DNA of 64,000 nucleotides, taken from MED-G105 sp965263305. Lineage in GTDB: Bacteria > Pseudomonadota > Alphaproteobacteria > Caulobacterales > Parvularculaceae. The stretch spans positions 3,656,367 through 3,720,366 of the forward strand of contig OZ253666.1 in assembly GCA_965263305.1 (NCBI GenBank), written 5' to 3'. Numbering within the stretch: the first letter of the stretch is position 1; each line of letters starts with the position of its first letter. Position numbers and translations under genes: made by a program. Under the pieces are notes generated by a model. That model did no database searches. It was given only the letters and a program-made list of their open reading frames with translations, and was not told the origin of the DNA. Below, one piece after another: positions 46,026 through 54,352 of this stretch.

Positions 46026-47342
46026 TTATTCTGCAGCAACGATGTCTTGTTGTACAAAAACCGGGCCTTTTTCGGCTCTGTAGGTGTTGATTCGCTCTTC
46101 AATCTCACCGCGGAAGTGGCGGATGAGACCTTGAATGGGCCATGCAGCCGCGTCTCCAAGAGCGCAGATCGTATGGCCTTCGACCTGACTTGCGACATCC
46201 AAAAGCTTATCGATCTCGGCAGTGGAGGAATCGCCAATCGCCATGCGTTCTAAGACACGCCACATCCAGCCCGTCCCTTCCCGGCATGGCGTGCACTGGC
46301 CGCAGCTTTCATGTTTATAGAAATAGGAGATGCGCGAGATGGCTTTTACCACATCCGTCGACTTATCCATGACGATGACCGCTGCGGTGCCAAGGCCGGA
46401 CTTCACATCGCGCAGGGCATCAAAATCCATCAGGACATCATCACAAATCTCTTTCGGCAGCAGCGGCACGGACGACCCACCGGGAATCACCGCTTTTAGG
46501 TTCTCCCAACCGCCAACAACGCCACCGGCATGTCGTTCCAGAAGCGTCTTCAGCGGGATCGACATTTCCTCTTCGACGTTACACGGCCGGTTTACATGAC
46601 CAGAAATGCAAAAAAGCTTTGTACCGGCATTGTTCGGACGACCCAGAGATTTAAACCAACCGGCGCCCCGGCGAATGATCGTAGGACAGACGGCGATTGA
46701 CTCCACGTTATTCACCGTCGTCGGGCAGCCATATAACCCGGCGCCGGCAGGGAAAGGCGGTTTCAATCGTGGCTGGCCCTTCTTCCCTTCAAGGCTTTCC
46801 AAAAGCGCCGTTTCTTCGCCACAGATATACGCCCCGGCGCCGTGGTGAACATACAGATCAAAATCCCAACCAGAGCCTGCAGCGTTTTTGCCTAAAAGGC
46901 CGGCCGCATAGGCCTCATCCACCGCCGCCTGGAGGGTTTCGCGTTCATCGACATATTCGCCGCGCAAATAGACGTAACAAGCGTTCGCCTGCATGGCGAA
47001 AGACGCCACAAGACATCCTTCAATAAACAGGTGAGGATCATGGCGCATGATATCCCGGTCTTTACAGGTGCCGGGCTCAGATTCGTCCGCATTCACGACA
47101 AGATAATGGGGACGATCCTTTACTTCTTTGGGCATAAAGGACCATTTTAGCCCGGTAGGAAAACCGGCGCCGCCACGCCCGCGCAATCCGGATTCTTTGA
47201 TCTGATCAATGATCCATGCCGATCCCATGCGGATAATATCGGCCGTCCCATTCCAGGCGCCGCGCTTTTTCGCTTCCTCTAGTCGCCAGTCGTGAAGACC
47301 ATAAAGGTTTGTGAAAATTCGATCTTTATCTTGGAGCGTCAT
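46026..47342 (-). CDS. nuoF: NADH-quinone oxidoreductase subunit F
   Basis: NuoF is the NADH-oxidising subunit carrying FMN and the N3 [4Fe-4S] cluster. The 438-residue protein shows the NADH/FMN site LRGRGGAGFPTGLKW (about residues 53-67), DESEPGTCKDRDIM, the GAYICGEETALLESLEGK block, and the cluster motif ESCGQCTPCREGTGWM followed by HTICALGDAAAWP. Length is normal. A 150-residue membrane-protein gene sits between it and nuoE, ending 28 bp upstream of its start. Confidence 0.98.
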   Translation of the reverse strand: MTLQDKDRIFTNLYGLHDWRLEEAKKRGAWNGTADIIRMGSAWIIDQIKESGLRGRGGAGFPTGLKWSFMPKEVKDRPHYLVVNADESEPGTCKDRDIMRHDPHLFIEGCLVASFAMQANACYVYLRGEYVDERETLQAAVDEAYAAGLLGKNAAGSGWDFDLYVHHGAGAYICGEETALLESLEGKKGQPRLKPPFPAGAGLYGCPTTVNNVESIAVCPTIIRRGAGWFKSLGRPNNAGTKLFCISGHVNRPCNVEEEMSIPLKTLLERHAGGVVGGWENLKAVIPGGSSVPLLPKEICDDVLMDFDALRDVKSGLGTAAVIVMDKSTDVVKAISRISYFYKHESCGQCTPCREGTGWMWRVLERMAIGDSSTAEIDKLLDVASQVEGHTICALGDAAAWPIQGLIRHFRGEIEERINTYRAEKGPVFVQQDIVAAE

Positions 47343-47370
47343 AAAAACAATCCGTACTTATTTTGGGTTT

Positions 47371-47823
47371 TCAGGTGAACCATAGAACGGTCAATGGCGA
47401 AAAGGTGATAAGAGAAGCGGCGAACAGCATATGCCATATCGGCCCTACCCCCGCAGCCAATGCGAATACGGCGAGGACGGAAAGAAGGCCACCGCCGCCA
47501 AAGGCGAGCCAATAGGTCTTTTGTCCCTTAGCGCGCGCGCGTTTCGGACTTGTCGGATCAAGCTCGGGGATATAATGGGGCGATCGATCCGTATTCTCTT
47601 CAAGATCCTCCCACGGATTTTCCGCTTTCGAGTCATCTTGTGACAGAAAATACGTTACGACCATCAACATCACACCGAACGAGCCAATAAACATCGCGCC
47701 AAGTTTGTTGCCGAAGACCCAATAAAGACAACATAGCAAAAACGTTGTCGAGAGTTGCGCCGCGGCCATAAACGCCTGGCGTATCATTAACTCCGTATCG
47801 GGTCCTTCGAACTCCTCTGCCAT
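47371..47823 (-). CDS. Small four-helix membrane protein between nuoE and nuoF
   Basis: The 150-residue protein has two hydrophobic hairpins: helices at about residues 15-35 and 39-60, then a charged cytoplasmic loop rich in Asp, Glu, Pro and Lys (about 62-102, with a KRARAKGQK cluster), then helices at about 105-125 and 128-148. I recognise no named family. It begins 30 bp after nuoE stops and ends 28 bp before nuoF, so it very likely is co-transcribed with them. Such a place suggests a link to complex I assembly or stability, which is inference from position only. Confidence 0.7.
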   Translation of the reverse strand: MAEEFEGPDTELMIRQAFMAAAQLSTTFLLCCLYWVFGNKLGAMFIGSFGVMLMVVTYFLSQDDSKAENPWEDLEENTDRSPHYIPELDPTSPKRARAKGQKTYWLAFGGGGLLSVLAVFALAAGVGPIWHMLFAASLITFSPLTVLWFT

Positions 47824-47853
47824 TGCTTTCCCTCGCCCTGGCGGCCAAAATGC

Positions 47854-48528
47854 CTACTCAGCCGCCGGCTTCGAATTCGGCAGTTCACGGATGGGCTTGG
47901 CGAGCGATCCGTCAAAAAGCGCCGGATCGGTCAGGGTGGTTAGATCACCTTCTGGGTTTGATGTATGGCGCTTATCGTTCGCGGTGCCGATCTTTACCTC
48001 TTCACCCTTGGCGAGTTTGCCGAGCAGCTCTTCAAAAACCCCCGGCGTCAAATCTTCGTAATAGTGATCGCCATCTTTCGTAGAAATCTGGATCATGGGG
48101 GCGTTGACGCAAGCGCCAAGGCATTCGACTTCCAGCCAGGAGAATTTCCCGTCGGCAGAGACGTCCCCCTGTTTGCCAATGACCTTCTCGCACACCGCAT
48201 TCAAGTCCCGCGAGCCGCGTAGCATGCAGGGCGTCGTCCCACAGACCTGGATGAAATACTCACCAGCGGGTTCGAGGTTGAACATGGAGTAAAACGTCGC
48301 CACTTCGTAAACACGGATATAGGGCATCCCCAGCTGGCGGGCGATAACCTCCATCATCGCGATGGAAATCCACCCCTCCTGCTTTTGACCGCGCCAGAGA
48401 AACGGGATCACGCACGAGGCTTGCCGTCCTTCAGGGTACTTGGTCATTTGGGCGTCGCACCAAACCTGATTGGCGGGCGACCACTCAAAGGAGGCGGGTT
48501 GATCCTTGGCGGGTTTACGGACGGCCAT
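47854..48528 (-). CDS. nuoE: NADH-quinone oxidoreductase subunit E
   Basis: NuoE carries the N1a [2Fe-2S] cluster with thioredoxin-like fold and forms the NADH dehydrogenase module with NuoF. The 224-residue protein shows the cluster ligands in CGTTPCMLRGS (Cys about 96 and 101) and CLGACVNAPMIQI (about 136 and 140). The N-terminal helical domain (FEWSPANQVWCDAQMTKYPEGRQASCVIPFLWRGQKQEG) is canonical. A C-terminal tail of about 40 residues is longer than in E. coli, as in other alphaproteobacteria. The divergent secreted-protein gene lies upstream, separated by 311 bp. Confidence 0.97.
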   Translation of the reverse strand: MAVRKPAKDQPASFEWSPANQVWCDAQMTKYPEGRQASCVIPFLWRGQKQEGWISIAMMEVIARQLGMPYIRVYEVATFYSMFNLEPAGEYFIQVCGTTPCMLRGSRDLNAVCEKVIGKQGDVSADGKFSWLEVECLGACVNAPMIQISTKDGDHYYEDLTPGVFEELLGKLAKGEEVKIGTANDKRHTSNPEGDLTTLTDPALFDGSLAKPIRELPNSKPAAE

Positions 48529-48839
48529 AGCATTTTGCGCGGCTTTTTACGGCCGGCCCTCTTAATTCAAAATTCCGCCTCTCTTACAGGAAAGAGCAAA
48601 AGGCGCGAAAGAGCAAAAGCGCCGAAGAATCGACGCTTACACTCCGGTTTTTAGGGTGTTAGGCCCTTTCAACGCCATAGATCAAGCGGTCAAATCGCCT
48701 CCATTTCTGATCCTGGCGCTCCCTTATCAAGCCACATTGCCAAGCTTCCCCAAAATCGGCATGGTGTCAGGGACGATATGTCATCAGGGCCATGGGTTCT
48801 TCTGAAGAAGAATGTCGAGAAAGTTTCCAGGGGGGATTT
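48529..48839. other. Divergent intergenic region upstream of nuoE with a short tandem repeat
   Basis: About 310 bp between the divergent nuoE and secreted-protein genes, expected to contain promoters for both. A near-perfect tandem repeat of about 17 bp (GAAAGAGCAAAAGGCGC, 48590-48606 and 48607-48623 with an indel near its end) lies 60-95 bp upstream of the nuoE start. I see no coding capacity and no clear -35/-10 pair. Confidence 0.4.
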
Positions 48840-49607
48840 ATGAATAACAAATTTCTTAAACGCGGCGTATTGGGATTTGGGGCAGCATGCCTCCTGTCAT
48901 TGGCGGCCTTCGCCCAATCTTATTCTCGCGAAGCGAACGGGGTGCCCGGCGTCTACTCTATGGAGAACGTCACAGATTGGGCGCTGGTCGAGCCCGTGGA
49001 CACCACAACCCCTCTCTGGATGCGGGATACCTCCGCAAGCTTGCCCCTCTCCTGCACGGTTCATACGTCGCCGGTAAGCGCCTCCGACGCCGAAAAGCAG
49101 ACCGCCCTGAATATTTTCACCTCTCTATCGGGCGACGCATATGTTGACTTTCTCCAAGCGGGCTTCCGGCAGGCCGGGCAGAATATAACCGTCAGCAATG
49201 GGGAAAACCCATATCGGATCAGTGTCGATGGCATTCCCGGCTTCGCAGCCGTTTACACTCTGACAGACTCAGCTACGCAGATACCTGTACGGACAATAAC
49301 ATACTCAATTTTCACGGATGGCGCGGTCGTGACCGTCGGGTGCGGCAGTCTTATCAACATATTTGAACAAAACAGAGCGCTGTTTGATCAGTTTGTGGAC
49401 GGCATCACCTTCCAGTCTACGAGCAATACGCTCGCCGCCGTCCGCAATATTACGGAACGCAACGATCTAAGCGGCGTGACGGGGTTCGACAGACCACAAA
49501 TCGTCTCCACCCACACGACGGTCGGCCTCCCACTGAGCGTGTCACGGCCGATCATGACCCAAGCGGTCGAAAATGCCCGCAGTACAATGTGGGCTCTGGA
49601 ACAATAA
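48840..49607 (+). CDS. Secreted protein of unknown function
   Basis: The 255-residue protein starts at an ATG preceded by AGGGGGG and has a clear Sec signal peptide (about residues 1-26, GVLGFGAACLLSLAAFAQ, cleaved after AFA). The mature part is Ser/Thr-rich with a few cysteines (CTVHTSP near residue 66 and VGCGSLINIF) and strand-like periodicity. I recognise no family. It is the only plus-strand gene in the complex I locus. Its last 56 bp overlap the 3' end of the opposite AfsA-like gene, so transcripts of the two would be complementary at their ends. Confidence 0.7.
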   Translation: MNNKFLKRGVLGFGAACLLSLAAFAQSYSREANGVPGVYSMENVTDWALVEPVDTTTPLWMRDTSASLPLSCTVHTSPVSASDAEKQTALNIFTSLSGDAYVDFLQAGFRQAGQNITVSNGENPYRISVDGIPGFAAVYTLTDSATQIPVRTITYSIFTDGAVVTVGCGSLINIFEQNRALFDQFVDGITFQSTSNTLAAVRNITERNDLSGVTGFDRPQIVSTHTTVGLPLSVSRPIMTQAVENARSTMWALEQ

Positions 49608-50508
49608 TCATTGTTGGACAAGTGACCGGCGAGCGTTGGAAACGCTCGCCCTCGTCACCGTAAGACAACGTGACCGTCGAACATAAACGATCGCCCTGGC
49701 TGACCGTCATCTGCGTCTCATCAGGGGTTTGGTTTTCTATCCCCACCCGGAATGGATGACCAAGCTCGATATATCGAGAAAACGCGGCCTTCCCCCCGCG
49801 GATGGTAAGCGAAAACCCTTCGCGACGGCGCGCCATATGCGCCGCTTGCCGGACAGCATCGAGGATATGGGGAGCATTTACGTGGTCGCCAGAGCCTGCA
49901 TGGTACGGATGACCAGGCGCAAAACCATTTTCCGATGTAATAAGGGCGTCCGCCCAAAGTCCGCCCTGATCTGGCGTCCCCTCGCCCAACAAAGGACCCG
50001 ATAGGCATTCGCTTTCGCTCGCGACACCCAGGTCGTCCGGCCCCGCATAAACAAAATTTTCACATGCGGGTAGAGCACTAATCGTTTGTCGGTTCTTTTC
50101 GCGCCACGCTTTAAAGTCTCGCGTCCGAAAGAAGACCCCTTCTCCGGTCATTCGGTACACGATGTCTCCTTGTTCATTGAAAAAGGTCGCCGCAAATGAC
50201 GGAGAGTCCGGATCCGCGGACGGTTCAACCAAACCATGGCTCGCATGGGCGGCGCCCTCTCCCGTCGCCCGGCACTCCCAATGATGGGCGGTCAAAGCCG
50301 ACCATTGGCTCGCCTCGAACGCATTTCGCGCGATCGCAGCCTCAACTGATGAAAAATAGGTCGCCATCTGAACAACGATGGGGTCTGACGGTGGCAACGC
50401 CAACCACGGCAGCGCCGCGGCATCTTGACGGCATTTAAACGCCACGGATTGATCGTCTAGAACGACGTGGTCGTAGGTATAGCGTTTATCTGGGTTGCTA
50501 TTGGACAT
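49552..50508 (-). CDS. AfsA-like (A-factor biosynthesis) hotdog-domain protein
   Basis: The 318-residue protein from the ATG at 50508 has the size and two-part layout of AfsA-type double hotdog proteins. The second half carries HPYHAGSGDHVNAPHILDAVRQAAHMA-type spacing (HP near residue 200, DHV at 208-210, RQAA near 220), matching the AfsA signature HPFF-DHVPGM-EA-RQAA, followed by FSRYIELGHP near 245, which fits the AfsA pattern F-RYAEL-P. The first half (residues about 40-150) is a more diverged hotdog region ending GEGVFFRTRDFKAW. AfsA proteins condense a beta-keto acyl chain with dihydroxyacetone phosphate in gamma-butyrolactone signal synthesis. It begins 49 bp after nuoD. The function here is inferred from motifs only. 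Confidence 0.6.
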   Translation of the reverse strand: MSNSNPDKRYTYDHVVLDDQSVAFKCRQDAAALPWLALPPSDPIVVQMATYFSSVEAAIARNAFEASQWSALTAHHWECRATGEGAAHASHGLVEPSADPDSPSFAATFFNEQGDIVYRMTGEGVFFRTRDFKAWREKNRQTISALPACENFVYAGPDDLGVASESECLSGPLLGEGTPDQGGLWADALITSENGFAPGHPYHAGSGDHVNAPHILDAVRQAAHMARRREGFSLTIRGGKAAFSRYIELGHPFRVGIENQTPDETQMTVSQGDRLCSTVTLSYGDEGERFQRSPVTCPTMIIVPEPTLYCGHFRPLGS

Positions 50509-50557
50509 GACGGCCTTCTGAACTTCCTTGAACGCCGCCAGTCTGCCAGCCGTGGGT

Positions 50558-51787
50558 TTAGCGATCAATCTCGCCGAACACGATATCCAAAGACCCGAGA
50601 ATGGCTGAAACATCCGCCAGCATGTGTCCACGGTTAATCCAATCCATGGCTTGCAGGTGCGGATACCCAGGGGCGCGGATTTTACAGCGATAGGGTTTAT
50701 TTGTGCCGTCCGAAATCAGATACACGCCAAACTCACCCTTGGGCGCCTCGACGGCGACGTAGACTTCGCCGGCCGGAACGTGAAAGCCTTCTGTATACAG
50801 CTTGAAATGGTGGATCAGCGCTTCCATGGATTGCTTCATGTCGCCACGGCGCGGCGGCGCCACTTTGCCATCCGTCGTTAAGACAGGGCCCGGGCCCTCC
50901 TCACGGATTTTGGCGATGGCCTGCTTCATGATGGAAAGTGACTGACGCATCTCTTCGACGCGGCACAGATAGCGATCCCAACAATCGCCGTTTTTGCCGA
51001 CGGGGATATCAAAATCATACTCGGCATAGGTTTCGTAAGGCTGGCTTTTGCGCAAGTCCCAGGCGACACCAGAACCGCGCACCATTACGCCGGTGAAACC
51101 CCACTCAAACGCCTGGTCGGCCGTCACAACACCGATATCAACATTGCGCTGCTTAAAGATCCGGTTCTCGGTGATGAGCGTTTCGATATCATCGAGTTTT
51201 TGCGGAAATTGATCGCACCATTCATCAAGATCATTTAGAAGAGCTTCCGGCAGATCCTGATGGACGCCGCCAACGCGGAAATATGCAGCATGCATACGGC
51301 TGCCCGACGCGCGCTCATAGAAAACCATCAGTTTTTCGCGCTCTTCGAAACCCCAAACCGGCGGGGTTAAGGCGCCGACATCCAATGCCTGCGTCGTGAT
51401 ATTCAGGATGTGGGATAATAGTCGCCCCACTTCACAGAATAAAACGCGAATATGTTGCGCACGACGCGGCGGGGTAATGCCGAGCAACTTCTCCGCCGCT
51501 AGGCAGAAGGCATGCTCCTGGTTCATCGGCGCGACATAATCCAGACGGTCAAAATATGGGATCGCTTGGAGGTAGGTTTTATACTCAATCAGTTTTTCCG
51601 TACCGCGATGGAGAAGGCCAATATGCGGGTCGACCCGTTCCACGACCTCCCCGTCCAACTCAAGGACAAGGCGTAAAACCCCGTGAGCGGCTGGGTGCTG
51701 AGGGCCGAAATTTATCGTAAAGTTCCGGTCCGACGACGAGTCAGACGCCGAATCTTCAACGACAACTGTACGTGTTCCATCTGCCAT
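50558..51787 (-). CDS. nuoD: NADH-quinone oxidoreductase subunit D
   Basis: NuoD forms the quinone-reducing site with NuoB and NuoH and is related to [NiFe]-hydrogenase large subunits. The 409-residue protein shows NFGPQHPAAHGVLRL with the quinone-head histidine (about residues 26-40), DPHIGLLHRGTEKLIE, DRLDYVAPMNQEHAF, RGSGVAWDLRKSQPYETY and the C-terminal ASILGSLDIVFGEIDR. Length is about 10 residues longer than typical at the N-terminus. It follows the GFA gene with one base between, so it is translationally linked to the nuoC-219aa-GFA chain. Confidence 0.98.
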   Translation of the reverse strand: MADGTRTVVVEDSASDSSSDRNFTINFGPQHPAAHGVLRLVLELDGEVVERVDPHIGLLHRGTEKLIEYKTYLQAIPYFDRLDYVAPMNQEHAFCLAAEKLLGITPPRRAQHIRVLFCEVGRLLSHILNITTQALDVGALTPPVWGFEEREKLMVFYERASGSRMHAAYFRVGGVHQDLPEALLNDLDEWCDQFPQKLDDIETLITENRIFKQRNVDIGVVTADQAFEWGFTGVMVRGSGVAWDLRKSQPYETYAEYDFDIPVGKNGDCWDRYLCRVEEMRQSLSIMKQAIAKIREEGPGPVLTTDGKVAPPRRGDMKQSMEALIHHFKLYTEGFHVPAGEVYVAVEAPKGEFGVYLISDGTNKPYRCKIRAPGYPHLQAMDWINRGHMLADVSAILGSLDIVFGEIDR

Positions 51788-51788
51788 T

Positions 51789-52226
51789 TTAAGAAGCGCT
51801 TTCTCCGCTTGCGAACGCCGCCATTACCTCAGCGCCGGTCATTTTCTTTGTATCTTGGGAAAAACTGTAGAAGTCTGGTTTGTCGTCTGTAAAAATTTCG
51901 ACGGTTAATTTTGCGTCGCTCAAATCGTCTAACGCGCCGGCATTCACCGTATAGAAGCCGCCATCCTTCATGCGGTAAAATAGGTTTGAACCGCATTTTC
52001 TGCAAAACACACGCTCGGCCCAGTCAGACGATTCATAAACCGACAACGCCGTCTCATCTTCTACAACAGGCGCTTCGGCCAATGTGACGCCCATCAATGG
52101 CCCGCCGATCGCCCGTCGGCACATGCCGCAATGGCAAGCGTCAACATGCATTCCATCCGTATGCGGTTTCGGGACACAGGTAAATTTAATGGCGCCGCAT
52201 AGGCATTGACCTGACTTTATCGTCAT
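51789..52226 (-). CDS. GFA family protein (glutathione-dependent formaldehyde-activating enzyme fold)
   Basis: The 145-residue protein has the zinc-binding GFA/CENP-V fold: SGQCLCGAIKFTC at the N-terminus, ACHCGMCRRAIGGP (about residues 31-44) and FCRKCGSNLFYR (about 74-85) provide the two zinc sites. The family is named for an enzyme once proposed to speed the reaction of formaldehyde with glutathione, but most members have no known substrate. It overlaps the preceding 219-residue gene by 4 bases and lies one base before nuoD, so it must be expressed with the nuo genes. Confidence 0.88.
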   Translation of the reverse strand: MTIKSGQCLCGAIKFTCVPKPHTDGMHVDACHCGMCRRAIGGPLMGVTLAEAPVVEDETALSVYESSDWAERVFCRKCGSNLFYRMKDGGFYTVNAGALDDLSDAKLTVEIFTDDKPDFYSFSQDTKKMTGAEVMAAFASGESAS

Positions 52227-52882
52227 TTAGAAACCTCCAAATGCGCCAAAGCTTTTTTATACGGATCGCTGATCAGCGTTGCGACAGCTTCACCGGCGTT
52301 GCCCGACGCACCAAGCTTTACCCGTTCGGCGTTGCATTTTAGCCCGTAAGCCGAAATGAAGAGCGCCATGTCATCACTCGAAGGCTCATCTCTGGTTTTT
52401 TGCAACGCTGCTTGAAATTTCGGGTCAGGATTTTTCTTGTATTTCTTCGACGTCGAAACAACCCTTTGCGCATTTCGATAGAGCGCAGCATAAATCATAT
52501 TAATGCGGGTTTGATGCTGTGTTTTCGGCTGTTGTTGGCTGACCATCGACCCTTCTAATTGGCCATAGATTTCAAACGCCGCCGAACAATCCTCCCAATG
52601 CGCGGCCCCAAGTTTTGCCGCCGTTTTCAATTCCCGAGCGGACAAAACTGACAACAAATCGTCTTGTCGAGAAATGGCGATCTCTATCGCGGCTGCTAAA
52701 TCAGCCTCACTGGCCCGTTGAATAGGCGTTTCACCCGCTGCGATCGCCGCTTTCTTTTTATCGATAAGGGCCTGTAGCTCCGGTGGAAGTTGGATCGCAC
52801 CAGCTACGTCCGTGAACACCGCCATTGCAATGGCAAAGCAAAAAAAAGCAATTAGCCTCAGCGTTTGAAAAAATGTGGGCAT
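52223..52882 (-). CDS. Exported protein of unknown function coupled to nuoC
   Basis: The 219-residue protein begins with a signal peptide (about residues 1-30, LRLIAFFCFAIAMAVFTDVAGA). The mature part is mostly helical and Ala/Lys-rich, with cysteines in HWEDCSAAFEI and YGLKCNAERV that could form a disulfide. I recognise no family. Its ATG overlaps the nuoC TGA stop (TGATG), and its end overlaps the GFA start by 4 bases, so it is translationally coupled on both sides. A periplasmic protein inside this chain is unusual for complex I loci. Confidence 0.7.
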   Translation of the reverse strand: MPTFFQTLRLIAFFCFAIAMAVFTDVAGAIQLPPELQALIDKKKAAIAAGETPIQRASEADLAAAIEIAISRQDDLLSVLSARELKTAAKLGAAHWEDCSAAFEIYGQLEGSMVSQQQPKTQHQTRINMIYAALYRNAQRVVSTSKKYKKNPDPKFQAALQKTRDEPSSDDMALFISAYGLKCNAERVKLGASGNAGEAVATLISDPYKKALAHLEVSK

Positions 52883-53484
52883 CAATTTTCAGCCTTCTCA
52901 TCCCCCGGCAGCGCATATTGCGCTCCTTCCCAAGGGCTTAAATAATCGAAATTTCTGAATTCTTGCACGAGCTTCACAGGCTCATAAACAACACGTTTTT
53001 CCTGGTCATCATAGCGCACTTCAGTATAGCCCGTCAGCGGGAAATCCTTTCGCAATGGATGCCCCTCAAACCCATAATCTGTCAGAATACGGCGCAAATC
53101 CGGATTGCCCGTAAAGACAATGCCGTACATATCAAACGCCTCGCGCTCGAACCAATCGGCGCAAGGATAGACGTTGCGGACCGTGGAGATCGTCTCATCC
53201 TCGCCAACTTGCGCCTTTACACGGATGCGCAAGTTATTGTGCAGGCTCAATAGATGATAAACGACGTCAAATCGTTGCGGGCGATCGGGGTAATCAACGC
53301 CGCAGATATCGATGAGCGTGATGAAATTGCACATCGAATCGTCACGGAGGAACTTCAGCACATGCTCAATTCGGTCGGCCCGCGCCGCAACCGTTAGCTC
53401 GCCGTAAGCGATAAAGGCGTCGCGAATATCCTCGTCAATCGACGCGGAAATATGCTCTGCCAATTCTTTAAGCTCTTCACTCAC
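52882..53484 (-). CDS. nuoC: NADH-quinone oxidoreductase subunit C
   Basis: NuoC is a structural subunit of the peripheral arm linking NuoD, NuoI and NuoB. The 200-residue protein shows the 30-kDa subunit signature: NFITLIDICGVDYPDRPQRFDVVYHLLSL, RNVYPCADWFEREAFDMYGIVFTGNPDLRRILTDYGFEGHPLRKDFPLTGYTEVRYD, and the C-terminal FRNFDYLSPWEGA. Translation probably starts at a GTG that overlaps the stop of the preceding small gene (GTGA). Separate nuoC and nuoD genes are the alphaproteobacterial arrangement. Confidence 0.97.
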   Translation of the reverse strand: MSEELKELAEHISASIDEDIRDAFIAYGELTVAARADRIEHVLKFLRDDSMCNFITLIDICGVDYPDRPQRFDVVYHLLSLHNNLRIRVKAQVGEDETISTVRNVYPCADWFEREAFDMYGIVFTGNPDLRRILTDYGFEGHPLRKDFPLTGYTEVRYDDQEKRVVYEPVKLVQEFRNFDYLSPWEGAQYALPGDEKAEN

Positions 53485-53732
53485 GATGATTTCCCAATTT
53501 CTGTGTCGTTTTCGTTAGGCCCGCCGCCCGCGGCGGAATAAATCGCCGACTTTATGCGCGTCCGCAGTTCCAGATAGGCTGTCACCACAACGCCGCCAAT
53601 CGCGCCGCCAATGATCGCTCGTATGGCGACGTCATTCGTAAAGCCGCCTTCCCGAAGGATATTCGCCGCGAGCAACGCCCCGATAAAAAGCGCGCTGAAC
53701 ACCACAAAACGACGAAGACCACGCATCAGCAT
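53481..53732 (-). CDS. Small two-helix membrane protein coupled to nuoC
   Basis: An 83-residue protein with two hydrophobic segments (about residues 7-24, RFVVFSALFIGALLAANIL, and 36-54, AIRAIIGGAIGGVVVTAYL), separated by a short polar hairpin, and a polar C-terminus. No family is recognised. It starts 11 bp after nuoB stops and its stop overlaps the nuoC GTG by 4 bases, so it is translated as part of the nuo chain. A membrane role beside complex I is plausible by position only. Confidence 0.7.
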   Translation of the reverse strand: MLMRGLRRFVVFSALFIGALLAANILREGGFTNDVAIRAIIGGAIGGVVVTAYLELRTRIKSAIYSAAGGGPNENDTEIGKSS

Positions 53733-53743
53733 ATCAATCGACC

Positions 53744-54352
53744 TTATCGAACGATGGAGCCTTCACGCCGGATTTTCTTCTGCAGTTGCAGGACGCCATA
53801 CACCAACGCTTCCGCCGTCGGAGGGCACCCTGGAATGTAGATATCCACCGGCACAATACGGTCACAACCGCGCACCACGGCATAAGAATAATGGTAATAG
53901 CCGCCGCCATTCGCACATGAGCCCATGGAGATGACATAGCGCGGGTTCGGCATTTGATCGTAAACCTTGCGCAACGCCGGCGCCATTTTGTTGGTGAGGG
54001 TGCCCGCCACAATCATCACATCGGACTGACGCGGCGAGGCGCGCGGTGCAAAGCCAAAGCGCTCAAGATCATAGCGCGGCATCGCGGATTGCATCATCTC
54101 TACGGCACAACAGGCGAGGCCAAAGGTCATCCACATCAGTGAACCGGTGCGCGCCCAGTTGATCAGCGCATCCGCTGGCGCTGTGAAGAACCCCCGATCG
54201 GCGAGCTGGTCCGACAATTCGGTAAAGAACGGGTCTTCCGCCTCGGGATTATAGACTGGGCCGCCATCGTCGGCGATCCCTTGAAGCGCTTTGTTTTGGC
54301 GCGTCACCGAAGGGTTCGCAGCCGCATTTTTATCAGGACGGATTAGCGCCAT
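53744..54352 (-). CDS. nuoB: NADH-quinone oxidoreductase subunit B
   Basis: NuoB binds the terminal N2 [4Fe-4S] cluster that reduces quinone. The 202-residue protein from the ATG at 54352 has the ligands in TFGLACCAVEMM (tandem cysteines), SMGSCANGGGYYHYSYAV and VPVDIYIPGCPPTAEALVYG. An N-terminal extension of about 35 residues precedes the conserved core, as in related bacteria. Its start codon lies within the last codons of nuoA (ATG inside the final GAATGG), a 10-base overlap. The upstream in-frame part to 54373 lies within nuoA. Confidence 0.98.
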   Translation of the reverse strand: MALIRPDKNAAANPSVTRQNKALQGIADDGGPVYNPEAEDPFFTELSDQLADRGFFTAPADALINWARTGSLMWMTFGLACCAVEMMQSAMPRYDLERFGFAPRASPRQSDVMIVAGTLTNKMAPALRKVYDQMPNPRYVISMGSCANGGGYYHYSYAVVRGCDRIVPVDIYIPGCPPTAEALVYGVLQLQKKIRREGSIVR

